DNA of 64,000 nt from NCBI GenBank assembly GCA_903970145.1, contig CAJCHO010000104.1, positions 1 to 64,000 of the forward strand, read 5' to 3'. The translations under genes and the position numbers were made by a program. Positions 51,958-60,635 of the stretch are shown one piece after another; position 1 is the stretch's first letter, and each line of letters begins with the position of its first letter. The notes below the pieces were generated by a model. It worked only from the letters and a program-made list of their open reading frames with translations, was not told where the DNA came from and ran no database searches. This DNA comes from Mycobacteriaceae bacterium (GTDB taxonomy: Bacteria > Pseudomonadota > Gammaproteobacteria > Burkholderiales > Burkholderiaceae_D).

Positions 51958-52404
51958 ATGACCAAACTCAGATTCCTTAGCGCAGCCGTGCTCGCCTCGG
52001 TCGGTCTGATTGCCCTGACCCCCGCGACGGCACTTGCCTGGGGCCATGGCTATGGCCCCCCTGGACCGGCACGCTTCATCGGCGGTGTACTTGGCGCCGC
52101 CGCTACCCTTGCGGTAGCGCCTCTGGTCATTGCCGGAGATATCGTCCAGTCGGTCGCCGCTCCCCAGCCGGGCTATTACGGCGGCGCGTCGGCCTACTAT
52201 GGGCCGGGCCCCGGCACCTATGGACGTGCTGGCTACGGGCCGCCGCGCGGCTACGGTCCCGGATACGCGCCAGCTGGCGCCTACGGATACCCGCGACCCG
52301 CTTACGGACCGGCCGCACCCGGCTATGGCTACGGTCGTGGACCCGGCTATTATCAGCACTCACCCAATTTCTATCGCGCACAAGGCCATGACTACGCTCG
52401 CTGA
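51958..52404 (+). CDS. secreted Gly/Tyr/Pro-rich protein
   Basis: The 148-residue protein has a signal peptide (SAAVLASVGLIALTPATALA) and one hydrophobic stretch (IGGVLGAAATLAVAPLVIAG). A C-terminal low-complexity tail of about 80 residues consists of Gly, Tyr, Pro and Ala in loose repeats such as GYGPGYAPAG and YGPAAPGYGYG. Such tails occur in surface-attached or aggregating envelope proteins. It shares the palindromic promoter with the TetR gene 18 bases downstream, so the regulator probably controls it. No enzymatic role is apparent. Confidence 0.8.
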   Translation: MTKLRFLSAAVLASVGLIALTPATALAWGHGYGPPGPARFIGGVLGAAATLAVAPLVIAGDIVQSVAAPQPGYYGGASAYYGPGPGTYGRAGYGPPRGYGPGYAPAGAYGYPRPAYGPAAPGYGYGRGPGYYQHSPNFYRAQGHDYAR

Positions 52405-52422
52405 AGTTCGCAAACGAGGCGC

Positions 52423-53100
52423 ATGACAAGGCGGGTCAGTAAGACCGCAGTCAGCATCGCGCCGCGTCGTCGCGCCGGCCGACCGTCCCGGCAGGAGGCC
52501 GGGCAACTTACCGAACACATACTCGAAACCGCCAGCGCCCTATTGCTCGCCCACGGATACGGCGCGACCACGATCGAAGAGATTGCGCGCCGCGCCGGGA
52601 TTTCAAAGCGCACCTTTTACGATCGCTTCGATGACAAAGCTGCGCTGATGAGCGCGGTCGTAACGCGCCTGATCGACAGCCTGCGTCCGCCACCCTATGT
52701 AGCCCTGCTCGAAGGCAAGAATCTTGAGCAGATCCTGCTGCATCTGGCGCAATTGATCCTGCATGCCGCGCTCACACCCCGCGCCTTGCGCCTGCATCGC
52801 CTGATCGTCGCGGAATCCGAGCGTTTTCCGGAGCTCGCGGCGGTCGTCGCCAAGGCAGGCGGGCGTCAGGAAGCAGTAAGCCTGATCAGCCAGCTCCTGC
52901 TGCGCGAAGCGCCTCATCCGCAGTTCGACGCGACGAGTGCCGCTTTTGCCGCCCAGCAGTTTTTGCAGATGGTCGTATCAACGCCGCAGATGCGGGCGCT
53001 GGGGCTCGGTAGCCCGATGAACGCAGCCGAACTCGAGGCTTGGGCGCAGCGCAGTGTGGCGCTCTTTGTCGACGGTGTCTTGCGCCTGTCTTCCACCTAG
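52423..53100 (+). CDS. TetR/AcrR-family transcriptional regulator
   Basis: The 225-residue regulator has a basic N-terminal tail (APRRRAGRPSRQEAG). A TetR helix-turn-helix follows at about residues 28-75 (ASALLLAHGYGATTIEEIARRAGISKRTFYDRFDDK, in parts). The C-terminal ligand domain is of the AefR-like TetR_C_7 kind (LHRLIVAESERFPELAAVVAKAG). It is the second gene after the palindrome at 51868, which suggests autoregulation. Targets and ligand are unknown. Confidence 0.93.
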   Translation: MTRRVSKTAVSIAPRRRAGRPSRQEAGQLTEHILETASALLLAHGYGATTIEEIARRAGISKRTFYDRFDDKAALMSAVVTRLIDSLRPPPYVALLEGKNLEQILLHLAQLILHAALTPRALRLHRLIVAESERFPELAAVVAKAGGRQEAVSLISQLLLREAPHPQFDATSAAFAAQQFLQMVVSTPQMRALGLGSPMNAAELEAWAQRSVALFVDGVLRLSST

Positions 53101-53199
53101 TCGGCGTGCAATCTGTATCAAGTTTTCTCGGCGGCTTGACTTCGTTGCGGTGAGCGCGAGAATGATCAGATACAGCGCGCGCACAACGGAGAAATTGCC

Positions 53200-53805
53200 A
53201 TGAAACAGAGAATCTTTTGCCTCGTAGCGGGCCTGCTTGCCACGCTGGTTTCGGCAGCCAGCCTCGCCATCGAAGTCGGACAGCCCGCCCCCGATTTTCA
53301 CGCTACCGACCTGCAGGGCAAGGTGCGCTCGCTCGATGAATTCCGCGGCAAGATTGTCGTACTCGAATGGAACAATCCAGGCTGCCCCTTCGTGCAAAAG
53401 CAGTATGACTCCGGCAACATGCAGCACCTGCAGCAGGAGTCCACCGCACGCGGCGTGGTCTGGCTGACCATCAATTCGACCAATGAGCGCAGCGAGGACT
53501 TCAAGTCGGCCAACGATCAGCTCACCTGGAACGCGCAGCGCAAGCTCGCCTCGACCGATTACATTCTCGACAGCAACGGCACGATCGGTCACCTCTACGG
53601 CGCGCGCAATACCCCGCACATGTTCGTGGTCGACAGCCATGGCATGCTCGCCTACGCCGGCGCGATAGACGACAAGCGCAGCACCAATGTCGCCGATATC
53701 GCGGGGGCGCACAACTACGTCAGCGCGGCGCTCGATGACCTGCTTGCCGGTCGCGCCGTCGCAGTCGCCAGCGCCCCACCCTACGGCTGCTCGGTGAAAT
53801 ACTAG
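53200..53805 (+). CDS. periplasmic redoxin (AhpC/TSA-thioredoxin fold)
   Basis: The 201-residue protein has a signal peptide (LVAGLLATLVSAASLA) and a redoxin domain: VGQPAPDFHATDLQGKVRSLDEFRGKIVVLEW. The active-site region is NNPGCPFVQKQYDSGNMQ, with a single Cys where thioredoxins have CxxC. A second Cys lies at the end (PPYGCSVKY). TPHMFVVDSHGMLAYAGAIDD is the cis-Pro region. It probably acts as a thiol peroxidase or disulfide-handling protein. It is convergent with the DsbD-like gene and overlaps it by 4 bases. Confidence 0.9.
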   Translation: MKQRIFCLVAGLLATLVSAASLAIEVGQPAPDFHATDLQGKVRSLDEFRGKIVVLEWNNPGCPFVQKQYDSGNMQHLQQESTARGVVWLTINSTNERSEDFKSANDQLTWNAQRKLASTDYILDSNGTIGHLYGARNTPHMFVVDSHGMLAYAGAIDDKRSTNVADIAGAHNYVSAALDDLLAGRAVAVASAPPYGCSVKY

Positions 53806-54629
53806 GGACTGTCGAGCGCTGCCTCTACGCGCCGCGGGCGCGCCCCCTTTTCTATCCATATCCCGCTGATGTGGGTACCGACGGCATAGTGCTCGCCCTG
53901 CTCGCCAAGCTTGGCTGACCACATCACAGCCTGCCCGGTGCGCTGCGACACGGGCGCGTCGCCAGGCTCGATCAACTGCTCCTGATCCGGAAAGAACTCT
54001 CCTTCGCGCGCGGGCTCAAGGACGAGTTGCAGACGATGGTCGTGGCGTTGCGCGCGTACTGCGGAGAAGTTAAAGGCCTCGGGCGTGCGCTGTAAAAAGC
54101 GCTCCAGCAAGGCCGTCCGCGTACTTGCCGCGCTGACCGGGAGCTCAAGCGACAGCTGGGCACTCTCGGGAATGCAAGTCTCCCGACACGCGAGCCACGA
54201 AACCCTGGCGCTTAGCTGAACCGGAGTGCGTCCGTTCCAGTCACGCGGAGTAAACACCATGACCGGCAAGACCAGCTCGCCTTCATAGCCATAGCTGGCA
54301 AATCCCCCGCCGTTGGCAATGCGCCGTGGCGCCGGCCATTCAATATCGCCCGCGCTCCAGCCTTCGGGCAGCTGCCACTCAATGCGCGTAGGCAATCCGG
54401 CATCGCCAGGGTTCTTCCAGTAGGTGTGCCAGCCCGTTGCGTGAAGCATCCGCACTCCGACCCAGAGCGTATGGGTTTCACCGGGCACGGCAGTACGCGC
54501 AATCAGGCTTGCCTGCACGTGGGTCGCCACCGGCGCATCAGCTGCAGCTGCCAGAGCAGCGACCGGCGCCGACAAAAGCGCGCAGCAGAGCCCCAGCCGT
54601 GACGCATCTGCTCTTGCCAGGAGGATCAC
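53802..54629 (-). CDS. stand-alone DsbD N-terminal (alpha-like) domain protein
   Basis: The product has 275 residues from a GTG at 54629 that overlaps the DAHP synthase stop as GTGA. A signal peptide (LGLCCALLSAPVAALAAAADA) precedes a domain like the periplasmic alpha domain of DsbD/ScsB: HTLWVGVRMLHATGWHTYWKNPGDAG, WPAPRR and the Cys pair in WLACRETCIPESAQLSL. The transmembrane electron-transfer domain and C-terminal thioredoxin domain of real DsbD are absent. It may accept electrons from, or pass them to, the convergent redoxin. Loss of the rest of DsbD by truncation is possible. Confidence 0.82.
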   Translation of the reverse strand: MILLARADASRLGLCCALLSAPVAALAAAADAPVATHVQASLIARTAVPGETHTLWVGVRMLHATGWHTYWKNPGDAGLPTRIEWQLPEGWSAGDIEWPAPRRIANGGGFASYGYEGELVLPVMVFTPRDWNGRTPVQLSARVSWLACRETCIPESAQLSLELPVSAASTRTALLERFLQRTPEAFNFSAVRAQRHDHRLQLVLEPAREGEFFPDQEQLIEPGDAPVSQRTGQAVMWSAKLGEQGEHYAVGTHISGIWIEKGARPRRVEAALDSP

Positions 54630-55717
54630 TGCACAGCTGCCAGTGGATCGGCCGCGGCCCAACGCGTGCCGCGCACGCTGCGCAGGCGCTCAGCGGCCTC
54701 GGTCAGCATGCGCCGCGTGTCGTCCCAGCCGATACAGGCGTCGGTGATCGACTGCCCGTAGGTCAGCGCGCCGGGGTCGCTACCCAGAGCCTGGTTGCCG
54801 GCAACCAGGTGCGATTCGAGCATCATGCCAATCAGGGATCCGTCCCCGAGAGCGATCTGCGTGACAACGTCGGCCAGTACTTCACCCTGGCGGGCCGGAT
54901 CCTTGGCCGAATTGCCGTGACTGCAGTCGATCATGATATTGGCCGGCAAGTGTGCTGCGCCGAGTGCATCGCGACAGCTGCGCACGAAATTGCTCTGATA
55001 GTTCGGCTGCTTGCCGCCGCGCAGGATTACATGGCCGTAGGGATTGCCGCGCGTCTGGGTGATCGCCGAGCGGCCGTTCAAGTCAATACCTAGAAACGAA
55101 TGCGGCGTACTGGCAGCTTTCATGGCATTGACGGCCGTCACGAGACTGCCGTCGGTGCCGTTCTTGAATCCGACCGGTGTCGACAGGCCGCTTGCCATCT
55201 CGCGGTGGGTCTGGGACTCGGTCGTGCGCGCACCGATCGCAGTCCAGCTGATCAGATCGCCCAGGTATTGCGGCATGAGCGGATCGAGCGCTTCGGTCCC
55301 GGTTGGCAAACCCAGATCATTGATATCGCGCAACAGGCTGCGCGCCATGCGCACCCCCTTGTCGATGTCGAAGGAGTCATCAAGATTCGGGTCATTGATT
55401 AGACCCTTCCAACCGGTCGTGGTGCGCGGCTTTTCAAAATAGGCGCGCATGACGACCAGAAACTGGTCGGAGATTTCCTCGGCCAATACGCGCAGGCGCT
55501 GGGCGTATTCGAGCGCGGCCTTGCAGTCGTGGATCGAGCAGGGACCGACCACCATCAGCTTGCGGCCATCTTCCTTGCGCAAAATGCGCTCGATGGCGGC
55601 GCGCGTATTCTCAACGCAGGCTTGTGCTGCCGGTGAAACCGGCAATTCGGCCTTGAGCTGCAAGGGCGAGACCATTGCGTGCTGGGACTGGATCCTGGTG
55701 TCGCTCAGGGCGGACAT
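54626..55717 (-). CDS. aroG: 3-deoxy-7-phosphoheptulonate (DAHP) synthase, class I
   Basis: The 363-residue enzyme condenses PEP and erythrose 4-phosphate, the first step of the shikimate pathway. Motifs are VVGPCSIHDCKAALEYA, RAYFEKPRTTTGWKGLINDP, GARTTESQTHREMASGLSTPVGFKNGTDG (in parts), ILRGGKQPNY and IMIDCSHGNS. ATG 55717 (MSALSDTRI) is used; upstream sequence does not fit the family. AroF, AroG and AroH isozymes cannot be told apart here. Coupling to a DsbD-like gene is unusual. Confidence 0.93.
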   Translation of the reverse strand: MSALSDTRIQSQHAMVSPLQLKAELPVSPAAQACVENTRAAIERILRKEDGRKLMVVGPCSIHDCKAALEYAQRLRVLAEEISDQFLVVMRAYFEKPRTTTGWKGLINDPNLDDSFDIDKGVRMARSLLRDINDLGLPTGTEALDPLMPQYLGDLISWTAIGARTTESQTHREMASGLSTPVGFKNGTDGSLVTAVNAMKAASTPHSFLGIDLNGRSAITQTRGNPYGHVILRGGKQPNYQSNFVRSCRDALGAAHLPANIMIDCSHGNSAKDPARQGEVLADVVTQIALGDGSLIGMMLESHLVAGNQALGSDPGALTYGQSITDACIGWDDTRRMLTEAAERLRSVRGTRWAAADPLAAVQ

Positions 55718-55957
55718 GACACTAACCTTGTTCAAAGAGTGCGGACGGGAATCTGGATGAAAAGAAAGCGGGAGCAGGTAATCGCGCTTTCCCGGGCGAC
55801 GCGGCCCAGGCGTGCACGCGCCACTGCCATCGCGCACCGGCACTCGCACCCAGGCTCACCACGCGGACGCTGCCGTCCGCGTAGCGATTCTCGCAGATGC
55901 CGGATAGCCCGGCAAATGCTGCGCCAGACCAGCGGGGGTGGATTGCCGCGCAGGCGC

Positions 55958-56234
55958 CTAGAGCGCTGCGAGGAAAGCCGCCAGGTCGGCCGCCTCCACT
56001 GGGCTTAATCCAATCTGGAAGCGCCGATTGTAAAAGCCAACGACGTGCTCAATATCGGACGCGGCGCCGTTGTGAAAATACGGGCCGCGCGCGGCGAGCC
56101 CACGCAGGCTCGGCACCTTGAACTTACCAATGTCAGCCCATTGACCGGTCTGCAACGCCAAGCCGGGACCGCTCGATTGCACCGCTCGCGCATTGCGACC
56201 GCCGGGGCCGCCCCCCGAGCCAACCAGATTCTTC
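55958..56234 (-). pseudogene. C-terminal remnant of a di-heme cytochrome c peroxidase (MauG-like)
   Basis: About 90 residues survive: GPGLALQTGQWADIGKFKVP, SLRGLAARGPYFHNGAASDI and VVGFYNRRFQIGLSPVEAAD, ending at a stop at 55958. The FKVPSLRGLAARGPYFHNG stretch is the second-heme C-terminal region of bacterial cytochrome c peroxidases. No CxxCH motif and no N-terminal two thirds remain. The upstream side runs straight into the end of the DUF3857 gene, so the gene was cut by deletion. Confidence 0.75.
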
Positions 56235-59075
56235 CTAGGATGCGGGAAGTGCCGCGAGACTGCGCCGCGCCATGACGTACTCCTTGAGTTCGGTCGCACC
56301 GGTATCGACGCTCATCTTGAAGTAGCCGCGCGCCCGGACCGTGTCGCCATCAAGGAGATACTTCTCACCAGCGTAAAAGTACAACTCGCACAGGTGCGAT
56401 GGATCTTTCATGTCGCGCATGGCCGCCTTCTGGGTGGCATCCAGATCGGTCTTGCCCATCAGGTAACTCAGCACTGGATAGGGCCACATCGTTGCGTCCG
56501 AGCGGACATAGGGCTGGACTGCGGCCGCCCCATCTTCGCCGGCACCCTTCGCGGCGAGATAGATCCAGATTACGGGGTAGGCCTGATCCTTGCCCGACGT
56601 GGTTCTCGCGACCAGCTTCATTTGCCCCTTGGTCTTTGCGAAGTCGTGCGAGAAATAGCTCGCGTAGGCGAGCACATTGCGCGGTGTCGGATCCGAGGGC
56701 GAGAGAGTGAGGGCCTTTTGCGCCCATTCAATGGCCGGGGCGTCTTCGCCGCGATCGAATGCGTTCATGGCAGCGCCCGCATAATTCTTCGGATCGGCCG
56801 GTGACAGGCGAATCGCCTCGGCGTAGTTCTCGCGTGCCATGGCGGACCAGCCCAGATTGTCGCGCTCGGATCCGAGATCGCGCAAAACCTGCGCCCGCAA
56901 TTCGGGCTCGAGGCGGTTACCTGCCAACCAGGCGGTGAGGGCGATCTCTCTGGCAGCCGAAGTAGCTTCCGCCGCTGTCACGACCTTTTGAGTCCAGGTT
57001 CCTGCACGAATCGCCGTGAGCCGGTCATTGTATTGTTTGTCGTAGCCGCTGGCGACCGCAACCGACGCGGGCGGATAGCTGACCCTGCCGCCAAAACGCG
57101 AGCGCCGCAAGGTCACTACGCGCTCGGAAAAAGCCTGCCAGTCTTCCGGCGACACGGAGGTATCCGGGAAATGCAGGATCGCACTGAGTTCGGCGCTGCG
57201 CGTCTTGTTGGTGTAAACCACGTGGTAGTCAAAGTGACTGCCAGGGTCATCGAAAGTCTGGCTCGCCGGCGTTGTATACACATCCTCGGGGAAATTCACG
57301 ATCGCGCGCTCGCGGTACGTCCCCGGATACGCGAAGCGCCAGGGACGGCTGCGTCGGGGATCCTCTGGTAGCTGCAGGGTCGCGGAGATATTCCAGAAGC
57401 CAATGTCAGCGTAAAGCGCCTTTTCTTCCGGGAATTTCCAGAATCCGGGGAGCGTGAAATGCTGAACCATTGTCACCGCGTTGCGATTGGGCTCCTCAAC
57501 AACTTTCAGGTGATCCTCTGCGTGGATTCTTGGATAGAAGCGCCCATACGAGGTGATCAGGCGCGTTTCGAGCTGCTCAAGCGGCTGGCTGGCAACCGAC
57601 AGGCGCAGCCCCTCGGCCAATTCGCCCGACAGCGTGACCCGTGCCTCGAGTGTTGGATCTTTGGTGAAGTCGCTAACCGTAATCACATCTTCTACCGCAA
57701 CCCGCTCCTCGTTTTCGGCACTCGGTAGCTCGCTAAGGGCAGTCGATGTTGGTGTCAATTCCAGGCCGCGTCCGAGCCCGACCGATGCGCGCTGCTCGAA
57801 CGGCCCGGTCTGGCCACTGCGCGTGGCGTCGAGAAAGTACACGTGGTCCGCGATCACTACACGCGCAATGACGTGATTGAACGCGAGCGGACTGGGCAGC
57901 ATGCCGGCGAGCTCGTCGCGGTAGTGGGTCGAGACCAGAACCGGAGTGGCGTCGATGGAGAGCTGGCGCAACAACGCGATCAGAAGCGTCACCTTGTCCT
58001 TGCAATCGCCAAAGCGCTGCTCGAGCACCTTGCCGGGTGCAGTTGGGTGGTGACTGCTCTCGCCCATCTCCATGCCAAAGTAGCGCACGTCGTTCTGAAC
58101 GAACTCCAGCGCCGCGCGTAGGCGCTCTTCGGGGGTAGTGGTGGCCGCGCGGATGGAATTGGCACGCTGGCGCAACTCCTCCGATATCGTCCCCGAGATC
58201 TCAAATAGCGAAGTACCCCAGTGGGCAACGCTGGCCCAGTCGTCGAACTCGCTGATCTGAATCTGATCCGCCAGGTAGATGGTCTCGGGCGCCAGCGGAT
58301 CGATAATGAGCTGCGGAACGGAGGTCTGCGTGAACAGGATTTCGCGCTGCCCGGCGGTAATGGAACTGGTCACTTGCATCTCGGGTCCCGCCATGTAGTG
58401 AATCTCGCGCGACTCGGGCGCCAGGATGCGCATTCGATAAAGTGATGCGGGTCCGATCTGCTGCTTAACCCAGGCGGACGTGACGAACTTGTCGCCGAAT
58501 ACGGGGTTGCTACCGCGAATCGAATAGGAATATTCAATCCGATCCCCCACCCGGACATCGTCAAGGACGATCGATGCCGTCACGAGTCCGTCGTACATGC
58601 GGTAGTCGAGTTGGGTCTCGCGGTGCAACAGTTCGATTTTCTTGGGATCGAGTTTATTTATGCGAGTCCCGGCGCGCACGATCTCGAGCTTGTGCATTAC
58701 CAAAGTCTGATAGCTCGGATCGAACCAGGCCTGGATCTGGGCTGCGGTTCCAAGTCCCCCGGCCTCGTCGACCACACGGATAACATGCCAGTAGTCGATG
58801 CTGCGGTCGTGCTCGATCTTGACCTGATGGTCGGTCAGGCCGTAGTGCATGCCACTGCCGGCAGGAACCGGCGCCGTGCCCTCAGTCAGGGAAGTGATCC
58901 AGCTTGGCGGCGGTTCCACGAGAAAGCTAAAACCACCCGAATTTACCTTGTCCGCCCCGGGCTTCTTGGCCGATGCCTGCGCGCTGGGCGCCTGATCTGC
59001 AGCGGCACTGGCCACCAAAACAAGCCATGCCGGCAGGAGAAAAGTGCTGAGAAGACGCGCGAGAGAGAAGGGCAT
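56235..59075 (-). CDS. DUF3857-transglutaminase-TPR periplasmic protein
   Basis: The 946-residue protein starts at ATG 59075 with a signal peptide (ARLLSTFLLPAWLVLVASAAA). A DUF3857 domain spans about residues 60-270 (YWHVIRVVDEAGG, IEYSYSIRGSNP). A transglutaminase-like core around residue 350 has VLEQRFGDCKDKVTLLIALLR with its catalytic Cys. TPR-like repeats close the protein (YAEAIRLSPADPKNYAGAA, AIEWAQKALTLSPSDPTPRN). Function is unknown in the family; peptide or cell-wall handling is suspected. The end at 56235 abuts the cytochrome peroxidase remnant, which suggests a nearby deletion junction. Confidence 0.9.
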   Translation of the reverse strand: MPFSLARLLSTFLLPAWLVLVASAAADQAPSAQASAKKPGADKVNSGGFSFLVEPPPSWITSLTEGTAPVPAGSGMHYGLTDHQVKIEHDRSIDYWHVIRVVDEAGGLGTAAQIQAWFDPSYQTLVMHKLEIVRAGTRINKLDPKKIELLHRETQLDYRMYDGLVTASIVLDDVRVGDRIEYSYSIRGSNPVFGDKFVTSAWVKQQIGPASLYRMRILAPESREIHYMAGPEMQVTSSITAGQREILFTQTSVPQLIIDPLAPETIYLADQIQISEFDDWASVAHWGTSLFEISGTISEELRQRANSIRAATTTPEERLRAALEFVQNDVRYFGMEMGESSHHPTAPGKVLEQRFGDCKDKVTLLIALLRQLSIDATPVLVSTHYRDELAGMLPSPLAFNHVIARVVIADHVYFLDATRSGQTGPFEQRASVGLGRGLELTPTSTALSELPSAENEERVAVEDVITVSDFTKDPTLEARVTLSGELAEGLRLSVASQPLEQLETRLITSYGRFYPRIHAEDHLKVVEEPNRNAVTMVQHFTLPGFWKFPEEKALYADIGFWNISATLQLPEDPRRSRPWRFAYPGTYRERAIVNFPEDVYTTPASQTFDDPGSHFDYHVVYTNKTRSAELSAILHFPDTSVSPEDWQAFSERVVTLRRSRFGGRVSYPPASVAVASGYDKQYNDRLTAIRAGTWTQKVVTAAEATSAAREIALTAWLAGNRLEPELRAQVLRDLGSERDNLGWSAMARENYAEAIRLSPADPKNYAGAAMNAFDRGEDAPAIEWAQKALTLSPSDPTPRNVLAYASYFSHDFAKTKGQMKLVARTTSGKDQAYPVIWIYLAAKGAGEDGAAAVQPYVRSDATMWPYPVLSYLMGKTDLDATQKAAMRDMKDPSHLCELYFYAGEKYLLDGDTVRARGYFKMSVDTGATELKEYVMARRSLAALPAS

Positions 59076-59222
59076 CGGGCAACCGCTTAACTGGGCAAAG
59101 CGCAAGGATACCGAATTACGCCTGCCAGCAGAGTACTGGCCTTAATTAGAATTTCTTATTGCGATCTCGCAAGGAGCGCTGTCGCCGTTTGCCTTCCTGC
59201 ACATGCCAGTTCGGGCTTGGAC

Positions 59223-59753
59223 TCAGGCGCGCGTCGCTTTACGCCGCACGACCAGACCCGCCAGCAGGGTTGCCGCAACCCCTAGCCCGACGATAAGACC
59301 ACTGTGGTCATACCAGAGCGTATCGATGCGCGCCCTCTCGGGATTATCCCGTGCATAAGCGATCTGGACGTCCTCCCCGGATGCGTAGCGGACCATCCTC
59401 TGGGGACGCGGCGTCGTGACACGGTGGATCGTGCCATCCGGGGTAGTGAATTGCACGATTGGATGAACCTGTCTTGCTGCAGGCCGAAGAAACCCCACCA
59501 CTTTCCCCTGGGTGCGCACAGGATCGGGCGTAGTCGCCAGATAGTCACTATCGAACCACGCACCCCCTATCACGATGCATAGCGCGACCGCACTGGTAGC
59601 TAACGCGCGCACGCCGACTCTCCCGTGCCTCGTGATTTTGCGTGCCGCCGTTCGATTCGAGCCATCCGGTTTACCTTTTGGTTGCACATCCGATCCAGAT
59701 TCTACTTCGATGCGATCCGCCAACGCTGAGCGCGCGTGCTTGATGCTTGGCAT
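59223..59753 (-). CDS. DUF3592-like membrane protein
   Basis: The 176-residue protein has an N-terminal polar region of about 55 residues and two membrane helices (VRALATSAVALCIVIGGAWF and GLIVGLGVAATLLAGLVV). The extracytoplasmic loop has TQGKVVGFLRP, HPIVQFTTPDGTIHRVTT and YASGEDVQIAYARDNPERARI. GKVV...Y.P.V.F..PDG and V.V.Y...P..ARID are the DUF3592 pattern. The start is uncertain because the N-terminal part is not conserved-looking. No function is known. Confidence 0.75.
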   Translation of the reverse strand: MPSIKHARSALADRIEVESGSDVQPKGKPDGSNRTAARKITRHGRVGVRALATSAVALCIVIGGAWFDSDYLATTPDPVRTQGKVVGFLRPAARQVHPIVQFTTPDGTIHRVTTPRPQRMVRYASGEDVQIAYARDNPERARIDTLWYDHSGLIVGLGVAATLLAGLVVRRKATRA

Positions 59754-59870
59754 TCCCCAGGGCCCGGCAAAACGGCAGGTTCGCCCCGTCACTGGCAACA
59801 AGCGTTAGTATCTGCGCTCCGGAACCCGAGATGACCTGCGGATTGCGCGGCATCTGATCTGTCTCACACC

Positions 59871-60635
59871 ATGTCCGAATCCGAACCAATTCGTCTATCC
59901 AAGCGCATGAGCGAGCTCGGCCTTGCCTCGCGACGCGAGGCGGACGAGTGGATCGAGCGTGGCTGGGTTCGCCTTGATGGCGAACTCGCAGTGCTTGGCA
60001 GCAAATGGCTGCCCGGACAAAAGATCACGATCGACGCGCGCGCCAAGCGTCAGCAGGCGCGACGCATTACGATTCTGCTTCACAAGCCCATCGGTTATGT
60101 GAGCGGGCAGGCCGAAGACGGACACCAGCCAGCAAGTCTGCTGGTTACACCCGAGAATCAGTGGCACTCGCCGCGCGCCAAGAAACCGCAGGGACCGGCG
60201 CTGCAGCGCAAGGATCTGTTGGGCCTGGCACCTGCGGGGCGCCTCGACATTGACTCCACCGGACTACTGGTACTCACCCAGGACGGACGCATAGCCAAGG
60301 AGTTGATCGGCGAGGAATCGCAGGTCGAGAAGGAATATCTCGTCAGGGTGCGTTATACCGACGGCGCGCGGCTGCCCGATGCCGATCTCAAGCGTCTGAA
60401 TCACGGACTGTCTCTTGACGGTCGAGTGCTGCGGCGCGCAGAGGTCAGCTGGCAGAACGACGATCAGCTACGTTTTATCCTCCACGAAGGCCGCAAGCGC
60501 CAGATCCGTCGCATGTGTGAGCTCGTTGGTCTGAAGGTATTGGGTCTCAAGCGGGTGCGCATTGGCCTGGTTACGCTCGCAGACTTGCCGCCCGGCAAAT
60601 GGCGCCTGCTTGAAGTCGACGAGAAATTCTCTTGA
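59871..60635 (+). CDS. rRNA/tRNA pseudouridine synthase, RsuA/RluF family
   Basis: The 254-residue protein has an N-terminal S4 RNA-binding domain (IRLSKRMSELGLASRREADEWIERGWVRLDG in parts). The synthase domain follows: ILLHKPIGYVSG, then the catalytic Asp126 in APAGRLDIDSTGLLVLT, EKEYLVRV and LHEGRKRQIRRMCELVG. RluB, RluE, RluF and RsuA cannot be told apart with certainty; the spacing resembles RluF-like proteins. The stop overlaps the TTG of the methyltransferase gene, suggesting linked rRNA-modification genes. Confidence 0.92.
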   Translation: MSESEPIRLSKRMSELGLASRREADEWIERGWVRLDGELAVLGSKWLPGQKITIDARAKRQQARRITILLHKPIGYVSGQAEDGHQPASLLVTPENQWHSPRAKKPQGPALQRKDLLGLAPAGRLDIDSTGLLVLTQDGRIAKELIGEESQVEKEYLVRVRYTDGARLPDADLKRLNHGLSLDGRVLRRAEVSWQNDDQLRFILHEGRKRQIRRMCELVGLKVLGLKRVRIGLVTLADLPPGKWRLLEVDEKFS

